Origin: an uncultured Prevotellaceae bacterium
GTDB taxonomy: Bacteria; Bacteroidota; Bacteroidia; Bacteroidales; Bacteroidaceae
NCBI GenBank assembly: GCA_900316585.1
Contig: ONDM01000003.1
Location: forward strand, 186,001 to 250,000
DNA length: 64,000 nt
Direction: 5' to 3'
Below are positions 25,393 through 33,834 of the stretch, one piece after another. The notes beneath the pieces are model-generated. The model saw nothing but the letters and a program-made list of their open reading frames with translations, made no database searches and was not told the DNA's origin. Position 1 is the first letter of the stretch, and the number at the start of each line of letters is the position of its first letter. The position numbers and the translations under genes are program-made.

Positions 25393-26450
25393 TGGCAAAC
25401 TGGACTATAAAAAACGTAGCTTTCCGTGGCGTGACAGGAACGGTGCCAAATCATCCTGTGAAAACCTCAGACATTCCTTTGTTTACTCAAGAGGAGGCCG
25501 ACACATTTGACCAGACGGTCGGTATTCGCAACCGGTACTGGTCATCCGATGATATTTGCACATCCGATTTGTGTGCCGATGCGGCTGAACGGCTGATAAC
25601 CGCCCTTGGCTGGGAGAAGCAGAGCATTGATGTGCTGCTCTTCGTTTCAGTGACACCGGACTACAAGACTCCTCCTACCTCGGCTATCCTTCAGGATAGG
25701 CTGGGCCTGCCGAACTCCACCTTTGTGCTGGATGTTCCTATGGGTTGCTGTGGCTTTATGTACGGCATTAACGTGGCTGGAAATCTGCTGACTGCAGGTA
25801 CAGCCAAACGGGCTTTGGTCTTGATAGGTGACACGGCAGCCAGAATGGGTTCTAAGAATGACAAGAGCAGATTACCGCTCTTTGGAGACAGTGGTCTGGC
25901 TATCGCTCTGGAATACGATGAGGCTGCTTCAGATATCTTCATCGACATGAATACCAGCGGGGATGGCTATTCCGCCCTGATGACTCCTCATGGAGGCTAT
26001 CGTCATCCTGTTACTCCGGAATCTTTTGTTGAGGAGGATTTCGGCCATGGTATCATCCGTGCTCCGAAAGATGCACTGATTAATGGTATGGATGTGTTTG
26101 CCTTTGCCATTTCCAAGCCTGTGAAAAGCATGAAGGCCATTTTGGAAGAGAAGGGAATCGATACGGAAAAAGATGTTGACTATTTCCTGATTCATCAGGC
26201 AAACAAGCTGATAGTGGACCGTATTGTCAAGAAACTGAAACTGAATCCAGACAAGGTTCCATACAATCTGCAGAAATTCGGTAATCTGGGTGGCGCTTCC
26301 ATCCCAATGATTATGTGCAGTGAAATTGCTGAGGATTTGCAGAAACGCCCGTTGAATTTAGTGGCATCGGCATTTGGTCTGGGCCTTACCTGGGCCACTA
26401 TGATGTTCAAAACTACTCCGATGACAGTGTTACCTCTTAATCTGCTTTAA
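25392..26450 (+). CDS. 3-oxoacyl-ACP synthase III-like ketosynthase
   Basis: FabH-type KAS III of 352 residues with the complete catalytic triad: Cys in VPMGCCGFMYG near residue 119, His in FLIHQANK near residue 263 and Asn in FGNLGGASIP near residue 296. It could condense an acyl thioester with malonyl-ACP, or act as an acyl transferase as some FabH relatives do. A KAS III within a capsule operon, coupled to its own ACP, points to a dedicated acyl substituent rather than housekeeping lipid synthesis. It closes the acyl cassette; the next gene returns to glycan assembly. Confidence 0.9.
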   Translation: MANWTIKNVAFRGVTGTVPNHPVKTSDIPLFTQEEADTFDQTVGIRNRYWSSDDICTSDLCADAAERLITALGWEKQSIDVLLFVSVTPDYKTPPTSAILQDRLGLPNSTFVLDVPMGCCGFMYGINVAGNLLTAGTAKRALVLIGDTAARMGSKNDKSRLPLFGDSGLAIALEYDEAASDIFIDMNTSGDGYSALMTPHGGYRHPVTPESFVEEDFGHGIIRAPKDALINGMDVFAFAISKPVKSMKAILEEKGIDTEKDVDYFLIHQANKLIVDRIVKKLKLNPDKVPYNLQKFGNLGGASIPMIMCSEIAEDLQKRPLNLVASAFGLGLTWATMMFKTTPMTVLPLNLL

Positions 26451-26458
26451 TTTTTTTC

Positions 26459-28030
26459 ATGAAAAACGTTTTCTATATTAACTGTCAGTCTAACCCTTGG
26501 ATAAAGGTTGCTCAACATTTGCAGAAAACAGAGCAATTGAAGCCTGTCTATTGGAATGGCTATCCTTTCATGGATAAATCAGATATACTTGTCTCAAAGG
26601 CATTTCCTGATATCATTTATAGTGAAGATTCAAAATCTTGGAGGGGCATTTTCCCCGACAAGATTGCGGAAAAGGCAGCTACAACTTGCATCGACGTTGA
26701 CTTTCTCCGTAAATTTGCTTCCGAAGAATTGCAGGCTATTAAAATGATGGATCGTATAGACTATGATCAGTATAGCCTAAATTTTCAGGAGCGTGAACGT
26801 ATATATAGAAATATGGTTCGTGGTTGGATGGCAGCCATCGAGCTCCTTTCACCAAAGATGGTGATTTCTGCCACAATACCTCATCATGTTTCTGACTTTG
26901 TCTTGTATCTCCTTTGTAAGCATAAGGGTATACCTTATATTATGCCTGAACGTACTTCTTTCATTGGTCGGTTTATCATCAATGATGATCCTTATACCAT
27001 TGGAGATAAACTGGATGTAGTCTTTAAGGAGAAGTTGCAGGAAGAGAGCGAAGTGTTGTTGAAGAGTCTACCTAAAGATATGTCAGACCGGTATTTGAAG
27101 TTGCAGGAAGACTATTCTAAGGGGGCTCCTTTCTTCATGCAGTTAGAAAACAAGACTTCTAAAAGACTGGCCCATTTTTGGGGATTGGCAGATCAGTTCT
27201 TCAGGTATTTTAAGGACAATGATGCTCACCAGCCATTGTGGGGTGATAAAGGTTTGCTAAGCCATGGCGTTATTGTCTATTATAAAAACAATAGGGAGTG
27301 GATAGAAAATGCCCATTTCTCACTGGTTAAGTATTGTTACATGCACATTGTCTCCGGACGGTTCAAGAAGAAGATGCTCAATTATTATAAGAGTCTGACT
27401 GTAAAACCGGATTATTCTGAACCATACGTGTTGTATGGCCTTCACTACCAGCCTGAAGCTACATCTAATCCAGCTGGAGATATATTTGTCGACCAGCGAT
27501 TAGCTATAGATTTGTTGTTGAAGAACCTTCCTGACGATTATAAGATTTATGTAAAGGAACATCCGCACCAGTATTTGAAACAGCGGGAAGGCCATACTTG
27601 TCGTATCAAAGAGTTTTATGATGATCTGAAGAAAAATCCTAGAATCAGACTTTTGGATATAAATGAAAGTACGTTCAAACTAATTCAGCATGCTAAGGCT
27701 GTTGCTACAATTAAGGGTACAATTGGTTTCGAATCAGCTGTCTATAAAAAGCCTGTCATTCAGTTTGGCTGTTCTTGGTATGAGAAATATCCAGGTGTTT
27801 TGAAAGTAACTGATGAGGAGTCAGCCAAAAGGATTCATTCATTTATAGCAGACTATAAATTCGACGAACATGCATTGTTGGCCTATTTGGCTGCTACAGC
27901 AGACAAGTCATATTTGGCTTATTTCTATTTGAATTATATGAAAGGCAGCTTGACTATGACCGAGGATGAATGTGCTGCTATCTGGACGGAGGCTATTTCC
28001 ACTTATTTGCATAGGAATGAAAAACGTTGA
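26459..28030 (+). CDS. Capsule polysaccharide synthesis protein, KpsC/KpsS-like GT-B
   Basis: Protein of 523 residues whose C-terminal half matches the Capsule_synth (Kdo-transferase) pattern: IYVKEHPHQYL near residue 361 with the conserved HP, IKGTIGFESAVYKKPVIQFG near residue 417 and SWYEKYPG. The N-terminal half (IPHHVSDFVLYLLCKHKGIPYI) looks like a Rossmann acceptor domain. The KpsC/KpsS relatives transfer a keto-deoxy sugar acid, so this is a candidate for transferring the nonulosonate made by genes 14,504-18,132. That link is inference. It overlaps the Wzx gene by 14 nt. Confidence 0.72.
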   Translation: MKNVFYINCQSNPWIKVAQHLQKTEQLKPVYWNGYPFMDKSDILVSKAFPDIIYSEDSKSWRGIFPDKIAEKAATTCIDVDFLRKFASEELQAIKMMDRIDYDQYSLNFQERERIYRNMVRGWMAAIELLSPKMVISATIPHHVSDFVLYLLCKHKGIPYIMPERTSFIGRFIINDDPYTIGDKLDVVFKEKLQEESEVLLKSLPKDMSDRYLKLQEDYSKGAPFFMQLENKTSKRLAHFWGLADQFFRYFKDNDAHQPLWGDKGLLSHGVIVYYKNNREWIENAHFSLVKYCYMHIVSGRFKKKMLNYYKSLTVKPDYSEPYVLYGLHYQPEATSNPAGDIFVDQRLAIDLLLKNLPDDYKIYVKEHPHQYLKQREGHTCRIKEFYDDLKKNPRIRLLDINESTFKLIQHAKAVATIKGTIGFESAVYKKPVIQFGCSWYEKYPGVLKVTDEESAKRIHSFIADYKFDEHALLAYLAATADKSYLAYFYLNYMKGSLTMTEDECAAIWTEAISTYLHRNEKR

Positions 28031-29297
28031 TTTGAAAGGGTTACAGAACTTGGTAGATTTGTCGAAAGGATATTTTCTTACGACTATCATCAATCAGGCA
28101 TTACCGTTTCTTCTTCTTCCTATTCTTACTCGATATTTATCTACAGGAGAATATGGAATGTTGTCTCTGTTTACATTCTATATGTCAATCAGTACTGCTG
28201 TTATAGGTGCATCCATTCCTTTGGTCATTTCAAAAAACTTTTATGAAAAAGAGAAAGAAGAGGTAGCCAGGTTAGTGGGAAACTGTGTCTATACAGCCTT
28301 GTTCCTGGCTATCGTGGTAGAACTCTTGTTGGTTGTCTTTTATCCTCTGATAAAGAGTTATGTCTCTGCACCTCTAATCTTCCTCCTGCTCATTCCTGTG
28401 GGCTCGTTTTCCCAGGTTGTCTTTTCCTGTGGGTTGACAGTTTGCCGGTGTATGCGTAAAGTGTTTCATTTTAGTTGTCATCAGATTGGTAACACCACGA
28501 TGAATGTAACGCTTTCATTGATTGCAGTTTGCATTTTCCTCTGGGGATGGATAGGCCGGTTCTCTTCCATCTGTGTGGCATTTGTGCTCTCAGCCCTAAT
28601 CATGATGGCCTATTTAAAGAAGTTGGGATACCTCCACTTCGCCTTTTCCCTAAAGCAGCAAAAGGAAATCCGGGAAGTGATTATCCCATTGATACCGAAT
28701 TCTGTTCAGCTGAATATGATATCACAAGCCGGCTTGTTTTTCATGGGATTATATTTCGGGGATGACATTTTGGGAAAATATGCCATGGGATTTCAGATTT
28801 CCCTCTGTGTTAAGCTCCTTTCCGATACCATCAACATGTCTTGGTCTCCTTTCTTTTTCCAACAGCTCTCTAAAGGGGAAAAGATGAACAAGACTTATAT
28901 TACGCGTTCTTTGCTTGTGCTGATAGCCGTGCTTGTCTTAGGTACACTGGCTATCAACCTTTTGGCGTATCCGGTTTTGTGGATTATGACTACTCCTGAT
29001 TATTATTCTGCAAGCGAATTTATTCCTTGGTTCACCTTGGGGTGGCTATTATATGGGATTTATGGCTTTGTCAGACCTATTCTGATTAAATACAACCAAC
29101 AGAGATTTATTGGTATGAATTCATTGCTTACCATGATTGTGATGATTGTCGCAAATATTGTAGCAGCTCATTATTTGGGATACAAAGGTATCTCGTATGC
29201 ATTCTGTACAGTCTATTTGCTGTTGACTGTTCCCTTGATCCTGAGGGCACAGAAGGTTCATCCTTTGCCATGGCTCAAGGCGATGAAAATTTGGTAA
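28017..29297 (+). CDS. wzx: Polysaccharide flippase, Wzx/PST family (copy 1)
   Basis: Polytopic MOP-superfamily protein with about 12 transmembrane helices, 426 residues from the ATG at 28,017. The N-terminus, GYFLTTIINQALPFLLLPILTRYLS, has the usual hydrophobic first helix and LTRYLSTGEYG loop of Wzx flippases. I chose 28,017 (MKNVDLKG) over 27,966 because the earlier start overlaps the preceding gene by 65 nt and adds an unlikely peptide. It moves lipid-linked repeat units across the inner membrane. A second, dissimilar flippase lies at 35,656. Confidence 0.88.
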   Translation: MKNVDLKGLQNLVDLSKGYFLTTIINQALPFLLLPILTRYLSTGEYGMLSLFTFYMSISTAVIGASIPLVISKNFYEKEKEEVARLVGNCVYTALFLAIVVELLLVVFYPLIKSYVSAPLIFLLLIPVGSFSQVVFSCGLTVCRCMRKVFHFSCHQIGNTTMNVTLSLIAVCIFLWGWIGRFSSICVAFVLSALIMMAYLKKLGYLHFAFSLKQQKEIREVIIPLIPNSVQLNMISQAGLFFMGLYFGDDILGKYAMGFQISLCVKLLSDTINMSWSPFFFQQLSKGEKMNKTYITRSLLVLIAVLVLGTLAINLLAYPVLWIMTTPDYYSASEFIPWFTLGWLLYGIYGFVRPILIKYNQQRFIGMNSLLTMIVMIVANIVAAHYLGYKGISYAFCTVYLLLTVPLILRAQKVHPLPWLKAMKIW

Positions 29298-29305
29298 TTA
29301 AATAT

Positions 29306-29314
29306 GGAGGAAGG
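29306..29314 (+). promoter_or_regulatory. Strong Shine-Dalgarno sequence that sets the CapK-like start
   Basis: GGAGGAAGG sits 3 nt before the ATG at 29,318. Such a strong site is rare in this window, where most genes have no visible Shine-Dalgarno. It argues for the start at 29,318 and against the in-frame ATG at 29,270 inside the flippase gene. Confidence 0.7.
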
Positions 29315-29317
29315 ATT

Positions 29318-30619
29318 ATGATGGTATTTCAATTGTTTAAATACTTTATTTCCTTGATTTACTGGAATATGCAGCCAGTAGAAAAAGTAAAGAAAATGCA
29401 ATTGCGCAAGTTTAAGGAGGTATTTGAATATGCCCGCGAGCATAATCCTTTTTATCGCGACTTGTATACGAAGGCGGGAGTAATGGATTTGGACATTAAG
29501 ACCTGGGAAGATGTGGAAAAGGTCCCTATCGTCGACAAAGATGAATATAGGCGCATTCCTTTGGAACAGAGACTGTCTGAACCTTATAACCCGAAGAAAC
29601 ACTATAAACATTCTACTAGTGGCTCATCGGGAAATCCACTGATGATCGTCTATAGTAAGTTTGTGGAATATACAGGCCATGTCCGGGTCTTCTATATGTT
29701 GGTAAAAGCTGCTCATTACAATCCGTTCCAAAAGATATTCATGATTGCACGTTATGAGGAGGATGATAAGTTTGCCATCGAAAAAGATCTTTCTTTTATC
29801 GGGAAGTTGCAGAAATGGCTTCACTTCTTCCAGCGTGAGATTGTTTCCATCTATCGGGATCCCGACTATATTATCGACCGGATTCTAGAGGAGAAGCCTA
29901 AAATCATCTGGGCTACGCCATCCGTCATGGAAATTGTGGCAAACCGTTTGATAGTCAGGGATATAAAATTGAATATTCCACATTTGGTCTTTACTTCTGA
30001 AAATGTGTCTGAAGTCCAGTTCCGGAAATTTAAGGAATATGTCTCACCGGTTGTAATCGATTTGTTTGGAGCCAATGAGTCTCCATCTATCTCTTTTGAT
30101 GTCAACAAGTCTGGGAAAAGCTGGGTGTATACCAATGCTTGTCTCCCTGAATTCATAAATAGAACAGAACGCAACGGAAAAGAGACGGGTACCCTTGTCA
30201 TAACCAGCCTATTAAATAAGGTAAATCCGTTTATCCGTTACAATCTGAAAGATTATGGCGAAATCCTGTCCACTCCGGATTTCCCGAACAAGTGTATCGG
30301 ACCTATCATCGGGCGTATGGACGATATTCTGTCATTCCCCGATGGCAGGCAGTTCTTCCATCATCAGGCTCATGAAATGTTTATGGACTTTGATAAGTGC
30401 CTTCATTTTAAATTCGTTCAGGTTGATGATGGGCCAATTACGCTCCAGCTTATTTGTAATCCGAAATATACTGAAGCTGAGGTTTACAAGGAAGCCATGG
30501 AACGCTGGAATCACAGATTTTCTCAGTATGAGTTGAAAGTCGAATTTGTGGACAAATTTGAAATCAACAAGCGTACGGGTAAATATAAGAATATAGAGCA
30601 TATTAAGACAAAAAAATAA
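29318..30619 (+). CDS. CapK/PaaK-like AMP-dependent ligase (phenylacetate-CoA ligase superfamily)
   Basis: Adenylate-forming protein of about 433 residues. It has HSTSGSSGNPLMI near residue 97 (the ATP-binding loop), LFGANES near residue 248, PFIRYNLKDYGEI near residue 307 and the closing NKRTGKYKNIEHI that carries the catalytic Lys region. This PaaK-like family recurs in capsule loci, where its substrates are mostly unknown; it may activate an acid that becomes an amide on the glycan. It is separate from the ANL ligase at 23,754. The next gene encodes a DUF4910 peptidase-like protein, a neighbour that would fit amide chemistry. Confidence 0.82.
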   Translation: MMVFQLFKYFISLIYWNMQPVEKVKKMQLRKFKEVFEYAREHNPFYRDLYTKAGVMDLDIKTWEDVEKVPIVDKDEYRRIPLEQRLSEPYNPKKHYKHSTSGSSGNPLMIVYSKFVEYTGHVRVFYMLVKAAHYNPFQKIFMIARYEEDDKFAIEKDLSFIGKLQKWLHFFQREIVSIYRDPDYIIDRILEEKPKIIWATPSVMEIVANRLIVRDIKLNIPHLVFTSENVSEVQFRKFKEYVSPVVIDLFGANESPSISFDVNKSGKSWVYTNACLPEFINRTERNGKETGTLVITSLLNKVNPFIRYNLKDYGEILSTPDFPNKCIGPIIGRMDDILSFPDGRQFFHHQAHEMFMDFDKCLHFKFVQVDDGPITLQLICNPKYTEAEVYKEAMERWNHRFSQYELKVEFVDKFEINKRTGKYKNIEHIKTKK

Positions 30620-30623
30620 GGCT

Positions 30624-31913
30624 ATGGAGAATCACGGTCGTGTAATGTACGAGTTGGCTGGCAGCATGTTCCCCATCTGCAGGAGCATTACGGGAAATGG
30701 TTTCCGCAAGTCGTTGCAGATGCTGAAAGACGTTGTGCCTGAAATCCAGATGCATGAGGTCCCTTCCGGAACGCAGGTCTTCGACTGGACTGTCCCCAAG
30801 GAATGGAATATCAGAGATGCTTATGTCGAGACAAAAGATGGGGAAAAGGTGATAGACTTTACGAAAACCAACCTCCATGTCTTGGGCTATTCTGTGCCTG
30901 TCGACCAGTGGGTGTCAAGGGAAGAGCTGTTCAGTCATCTGTATACCCAGCCCGACCAGCCCGACTGGATTCCTTACGTGACGTCCTACTATAAAGAAAG
31001 GTGGGGCTTCTGTGTAAGTGAGAATCAGAAAAAGACTTTGAACGACGAAGAATATCATGTGGTGATAGATAGCACGCTGGAAGATGGAAGTCTCACGTAT
31101 GGTGACCTGGTAATTAAAGGCGATAGCGATGATGAAATATTACTGTCCACTTATCTTTGCCATCCATCCATGGCCAACAATGAATTGTCGGGCCCTGTAG
31201 TGCAGCTGGAACTGATTAAATACATCCAGTCTCTGTCCCATAGAAGATATACATATCGCTTTGTATTTATTCCGGAAACAATAGGTTCTATCACCTACTG
31301 TTCCCAGCATCTGGAAGAGTTGAAAGCACATGTGAAAGCCTGTTTTGTGCTGACTTGCGTGGGTGATGACCGGGATTATTCGATTATCGAGTCTCGCTAT
31401 GCAGATTCCTTGACCGACCGTGTGCTCAGGAATGTCCTTCGTTTCCACTATCCGGATTATAAGACTTATTCATTCCTGGAAAGGGGCTCTGACGAGCGTC
31501 AGTACGGCTCTCCGGGTGTGGATTTGCCTGTTTGCGGTGTCTGCCGTACGAAATACCATGTGTATCCGGAATACCACACTTCAGCCGATGACATGAGTCT
31601 TATCTCTCCAGAAGGTCTGAATGGCACCTATGAAATGATGGTGAAGGTCATCAATGCGTTGGAGTATAATTACCATTATGTCGTTGCTTGTTGTGGGGAA
31701 CCTCAATTAGGTAAAAGGGGACTTTATCCCACCATCAGCCAGAAAGGTTCTTATAATGCCGTGAAGGCTACGGTCGATTTGCTGGCATACGCCGATGGCC
31801 GGAATGATTTGATTGGCATCAGCGATCTCATCCACCAGCCGGTGGATGTCCTTATACCTATTATAAATAAGATGAGGGCAAACGATTTGTTGCGTGTCAA
31901 GGAATTGGAATAA
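30624..31913 (+). CDS. DUF4910 aminopeptidase-like metalloprotein
   Basis: Protein of 429 residues. The central domain is a zinc-peptidase (M28-like) fold with likely metal ligands in STYLCHPSMANNELSGP near residue 173, IPETIGS near residue 214, ERGSDERQYGSPGVDLP near residue 287 and YHTSADD near residue 314. The last 70 residues (KRGLYPTISQKG onward) look like a winged-helix domain, as in known members. The family often occurs in polysaccharide loci with no settled reaction. It probably cleaves or forms an amide of a sugar or aminoacyl substituent. It lies 4 nt after the CapK-like gene. Confidence 0.82.
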   Translation: MENHGRVMYELAGSMFPICRSITGNGFRKSLQMLKDVVPEIQMHEVPSGTQVFDWTVPKEWNIRDAYVETKDGEKVIDFTKTNLHVLGYSVPVDQWVSREELFSHLYTQPDQPDWIPYVTSYYKERWGFCVSENQKKTLNDEEYHVVIDSTLEDGSLTYGDLVIKGDSDDEILLSTYLCHPSMANNELSGPVVQLELIKYIQSLSHRRYTYRFVFIPETIGSITYCSQHLEELKAHVKACFVLTCVGDDRDYSIIESRYADSLTDRVLRNVLRFHYPDYKTYSFLERGSDERQYGSPGVDLPVCGVCRTKYHVYPEYHTSADDMSLISPEGLNGTYEMMVKVINALEYNYHYVVACCGEPQLGKRGLYPTISQKGSYNAVKATVDLLAYADGRNDLIGISDLIHQPVDVLIPIINKMRANDLLRVKELE

Positions 31914-31921
31914 ATGCGTTC

Positions 31922-33073
31922 ATGAAGAACATTCTTTGGATCTATAATCGGCCCTTGAATCCTGAGGCAGGAGGGACAGAAAGGATAACCTCTCTGATCA
32001 GGAAGGGATTGTCGGATGCTGGTCATCAGTGCCATGGCATGCTGGTTGTCGATCCCAAGACCTTGGAAATGAGCTACAACGGAGAGTCGGTGACTGACCT
32101 CCCGGCCTTCTTGGAAAGCAGGAAGATTGATGTTGTCATCAATCAGGATGCCCTCTCCAGAAAGTTATTAAACTGCTTCTTGGAGAGAGGTGGAAAAGAA
32201 TGGCACAGTCGTGGAGGCCGGTTAATCACTTGCCTGCATTTTGATCCTAAGTCTCCGGGGCTCCTGCATCTGTTCAAGTCCAAGAAGAATAAGAGTCTTC
32301 AAGATTGGGTGACTCTCCTGAAGCTTTCCTTGTTCCCTGGTTACTACAGGAAAAAGGAAGACCGGAAGGCCGGTGCTCTCTATCGGTGGCTCTATGAGAA
32401 GAGTGACTTTTTCGTCATTCTTTCCGAGACTCACAAACCTTATCTTGAAAAGGTGATGGGATTGCCTTCCTACGATAAGATAAAGGTTATCAACAACCCG
32501 TTGACCTTTCCGGACATCTCCGATGCGTCCGTCCTCGATACCAAGAAGAATGTCATGCTGGTCGTTGCCCGCATGGATGAGTATTACAAGAGAATCTCCC
32601 TGGTCCTCAAAACTTGGAAGATGCTTGCCGGAAATCATCTGGCTGATACCTGGACCCTGAAACTGGTCGGCGACGGCCCTTCACTGAAGCAATACAAGAG
32701 CATTGCCCAGCAGAACGGGCTCAAGAGGGTAGAGTTCTGTGGACAGCAGAATCCTGAGCCTTATTATCGGGAGGCGAAGATCTATTTGATGACATCTTCT
32801 GCCGAAGGCTGGGGACTCACCCTGACGGAATCTTTGCAGAGAGGGGTAGTACCGGTGGCCATGGATTCCAGTCCGGTCTTCCATGAGATAATCCAGGATG
32901 GGGTAGATGGCTACATCACTCCCGACAAGGATTGTAAAGCTTATATGAGCAAGATCTCCAGTCTTATGGCCGATGAGGCGTTGTGGCGCCGGATGGCGCA
33001 GAATGCCCTTCAGCATGCTTCCCGATTCAGCATGGGAAATACCATAGACAAATGGGAAGCGCTTATACGTTGA
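31922..33073 (+). CDS. GT4-family glycosyltransferase
   Basis: GT-B glycosyltransferase of 383 residues. The N-terminal loop PEAGGTERIT (near residue 14) is the glycine-rich nucleotide-sugar region. The donor domain has MLVVARMDEYYKRI near residue 212, LKLVGDGPSLKQY near residue 246 and SSAEGWGLTLTESLQRG near residue 295, with the EX7E-like acidic pair. DGVDGYITP near residue 329 is typical of GT4 enzymes. It starts 8 nt after the DUF4910 gene. Donor unknown. Confidence 0.9.
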   Translation: MKNILWIYNRPLNPEAGGTERITSLIRKGLSDAGHQCHGMLVVDPKTLEMSYNGESVTDLPAFLESRKIDVVINQDALSRKLLNCFLERGGKEWHSRGGRLITCLHFDPKSPGLLHLFKSKKNKSLQDWVTLLKLSLFPGYYRKKEDRKAGALYRWLYEKSDFFVILSETHKPYLEKVMGLPSYDKIKVINNPLTFPDISDASVLDTKKNVMLVVARMDEYYKRISLVLKTWKMLAGNHLADTWTLKLVGDGPSLKQYKSIAQQNGLKRVEFCGQQNPEPYYREAKIYLMTSSAEGWGLTLTESLQRGVVPVAMDSSPVFHEIIQDGVDGYITPDKDCKAYMSKISSLMADEALWRRMAQNALQHASRFSMGNTIDKWEALIR

Positions 33074-33105
33074 CAATTTACAGATAAGATATTAATCACG
33101 ATAAA

Positions 33106-33834
33106 ATGAAAAATATAGCAGTCATATTCGCAGGTGGTTCTGGCATTCGCATGAATACGGTAAGTCGTCCCAAGCAGTTCCTGGAACTGAACGGGAAACC
33201 GGTCATCATTTATACGTTGGAATTGTTCGATAATCACCCGGATATCGATGCTATTTGTATTGCCTGCATTGAGTCCTGGATTCCTTTCCTGAAGAAGATG
33301 CTCCGCAAATTTGAAATCAACAAGGTGGTCGACATCGTGCCGGGTGGTGAGACCGGGCAGGACTCCATCTACAATGGGCTTTGCTCCGCCGACAAGTGGG
33401 CGAAGCTGCAGGGAGATGAGGCGGCAGTGCTGATACATGATGGGGTACGCCCGCTGATAACGCAGCAGACGATTACCGACAATATCCAGACGGTGAGAGA
33501 GAAGGGGAACTGTATCACTTGTGTGCCGGCCACTGAAACATTCGTGGTGACACAAGACGACGGGACACTCCAGATCCCTTCCCGCAAGGACTCTCTGATA
33601 GCCCGGGCACCGCAGTCCTTCCTGCTGAAGGATGTGTTGGGTGCTCATGAGAAAGCCCGTTCAGAGAACAGGCATGATTTTATTGACTCTTGCACCATGA
33701 TGAGCCATTATGGCCATCACTTGAATACGATAATCGGGCCGATGGAGAATATCAAAATTACCACTCCATCCGACTTCTTTATCTTCCGTGCCATGGTTCA
33801 GGTGCATGAGAACCAACAGATTTTCGGATTCTGA
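33106..33834 (+). CDS. IspD-like CTP:polyol-phosphate cytidylyltransferase (copy 2)
   Basis: Cytidylyltransferase of 242 residues of the IspD/TarI family: IFAGGSGIRMN near residue 7, RPKQFLELNGKPVIIYTLE near residue 21, LIHDGVRPLI near residue 108 and IKITTPSDFFI near the end. It is a diverged homologue of the protein at 10,346, again coupled by a one-base overlap to an NAD epimerase gene and here also to a LicD gene. This gives a complete donor-plus-transferase module for a phosphopolyol substituent. Confidence 0.86.
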   Translation: MKNIAVIFAGGSGIRMNTVSRPKQFLELNGKPVIIYTLELFDNHPDIDAICIACIESWIPFLKKMLRKFEINKVVDIVPGGETGQDSIYNGLCSADKWAKLQGDEAAVLIHDGVRPLITQQTITDNIQTVREKGNCITCVPATETFVVTQDDGTLQIPSRKDSLIARAPQSFLLKDVLGAHEKARSENRHDFIDSCTMMSHYGHHLNTIIGPMENIKITTPSDFFIFRAMVQVHENQQIFGF

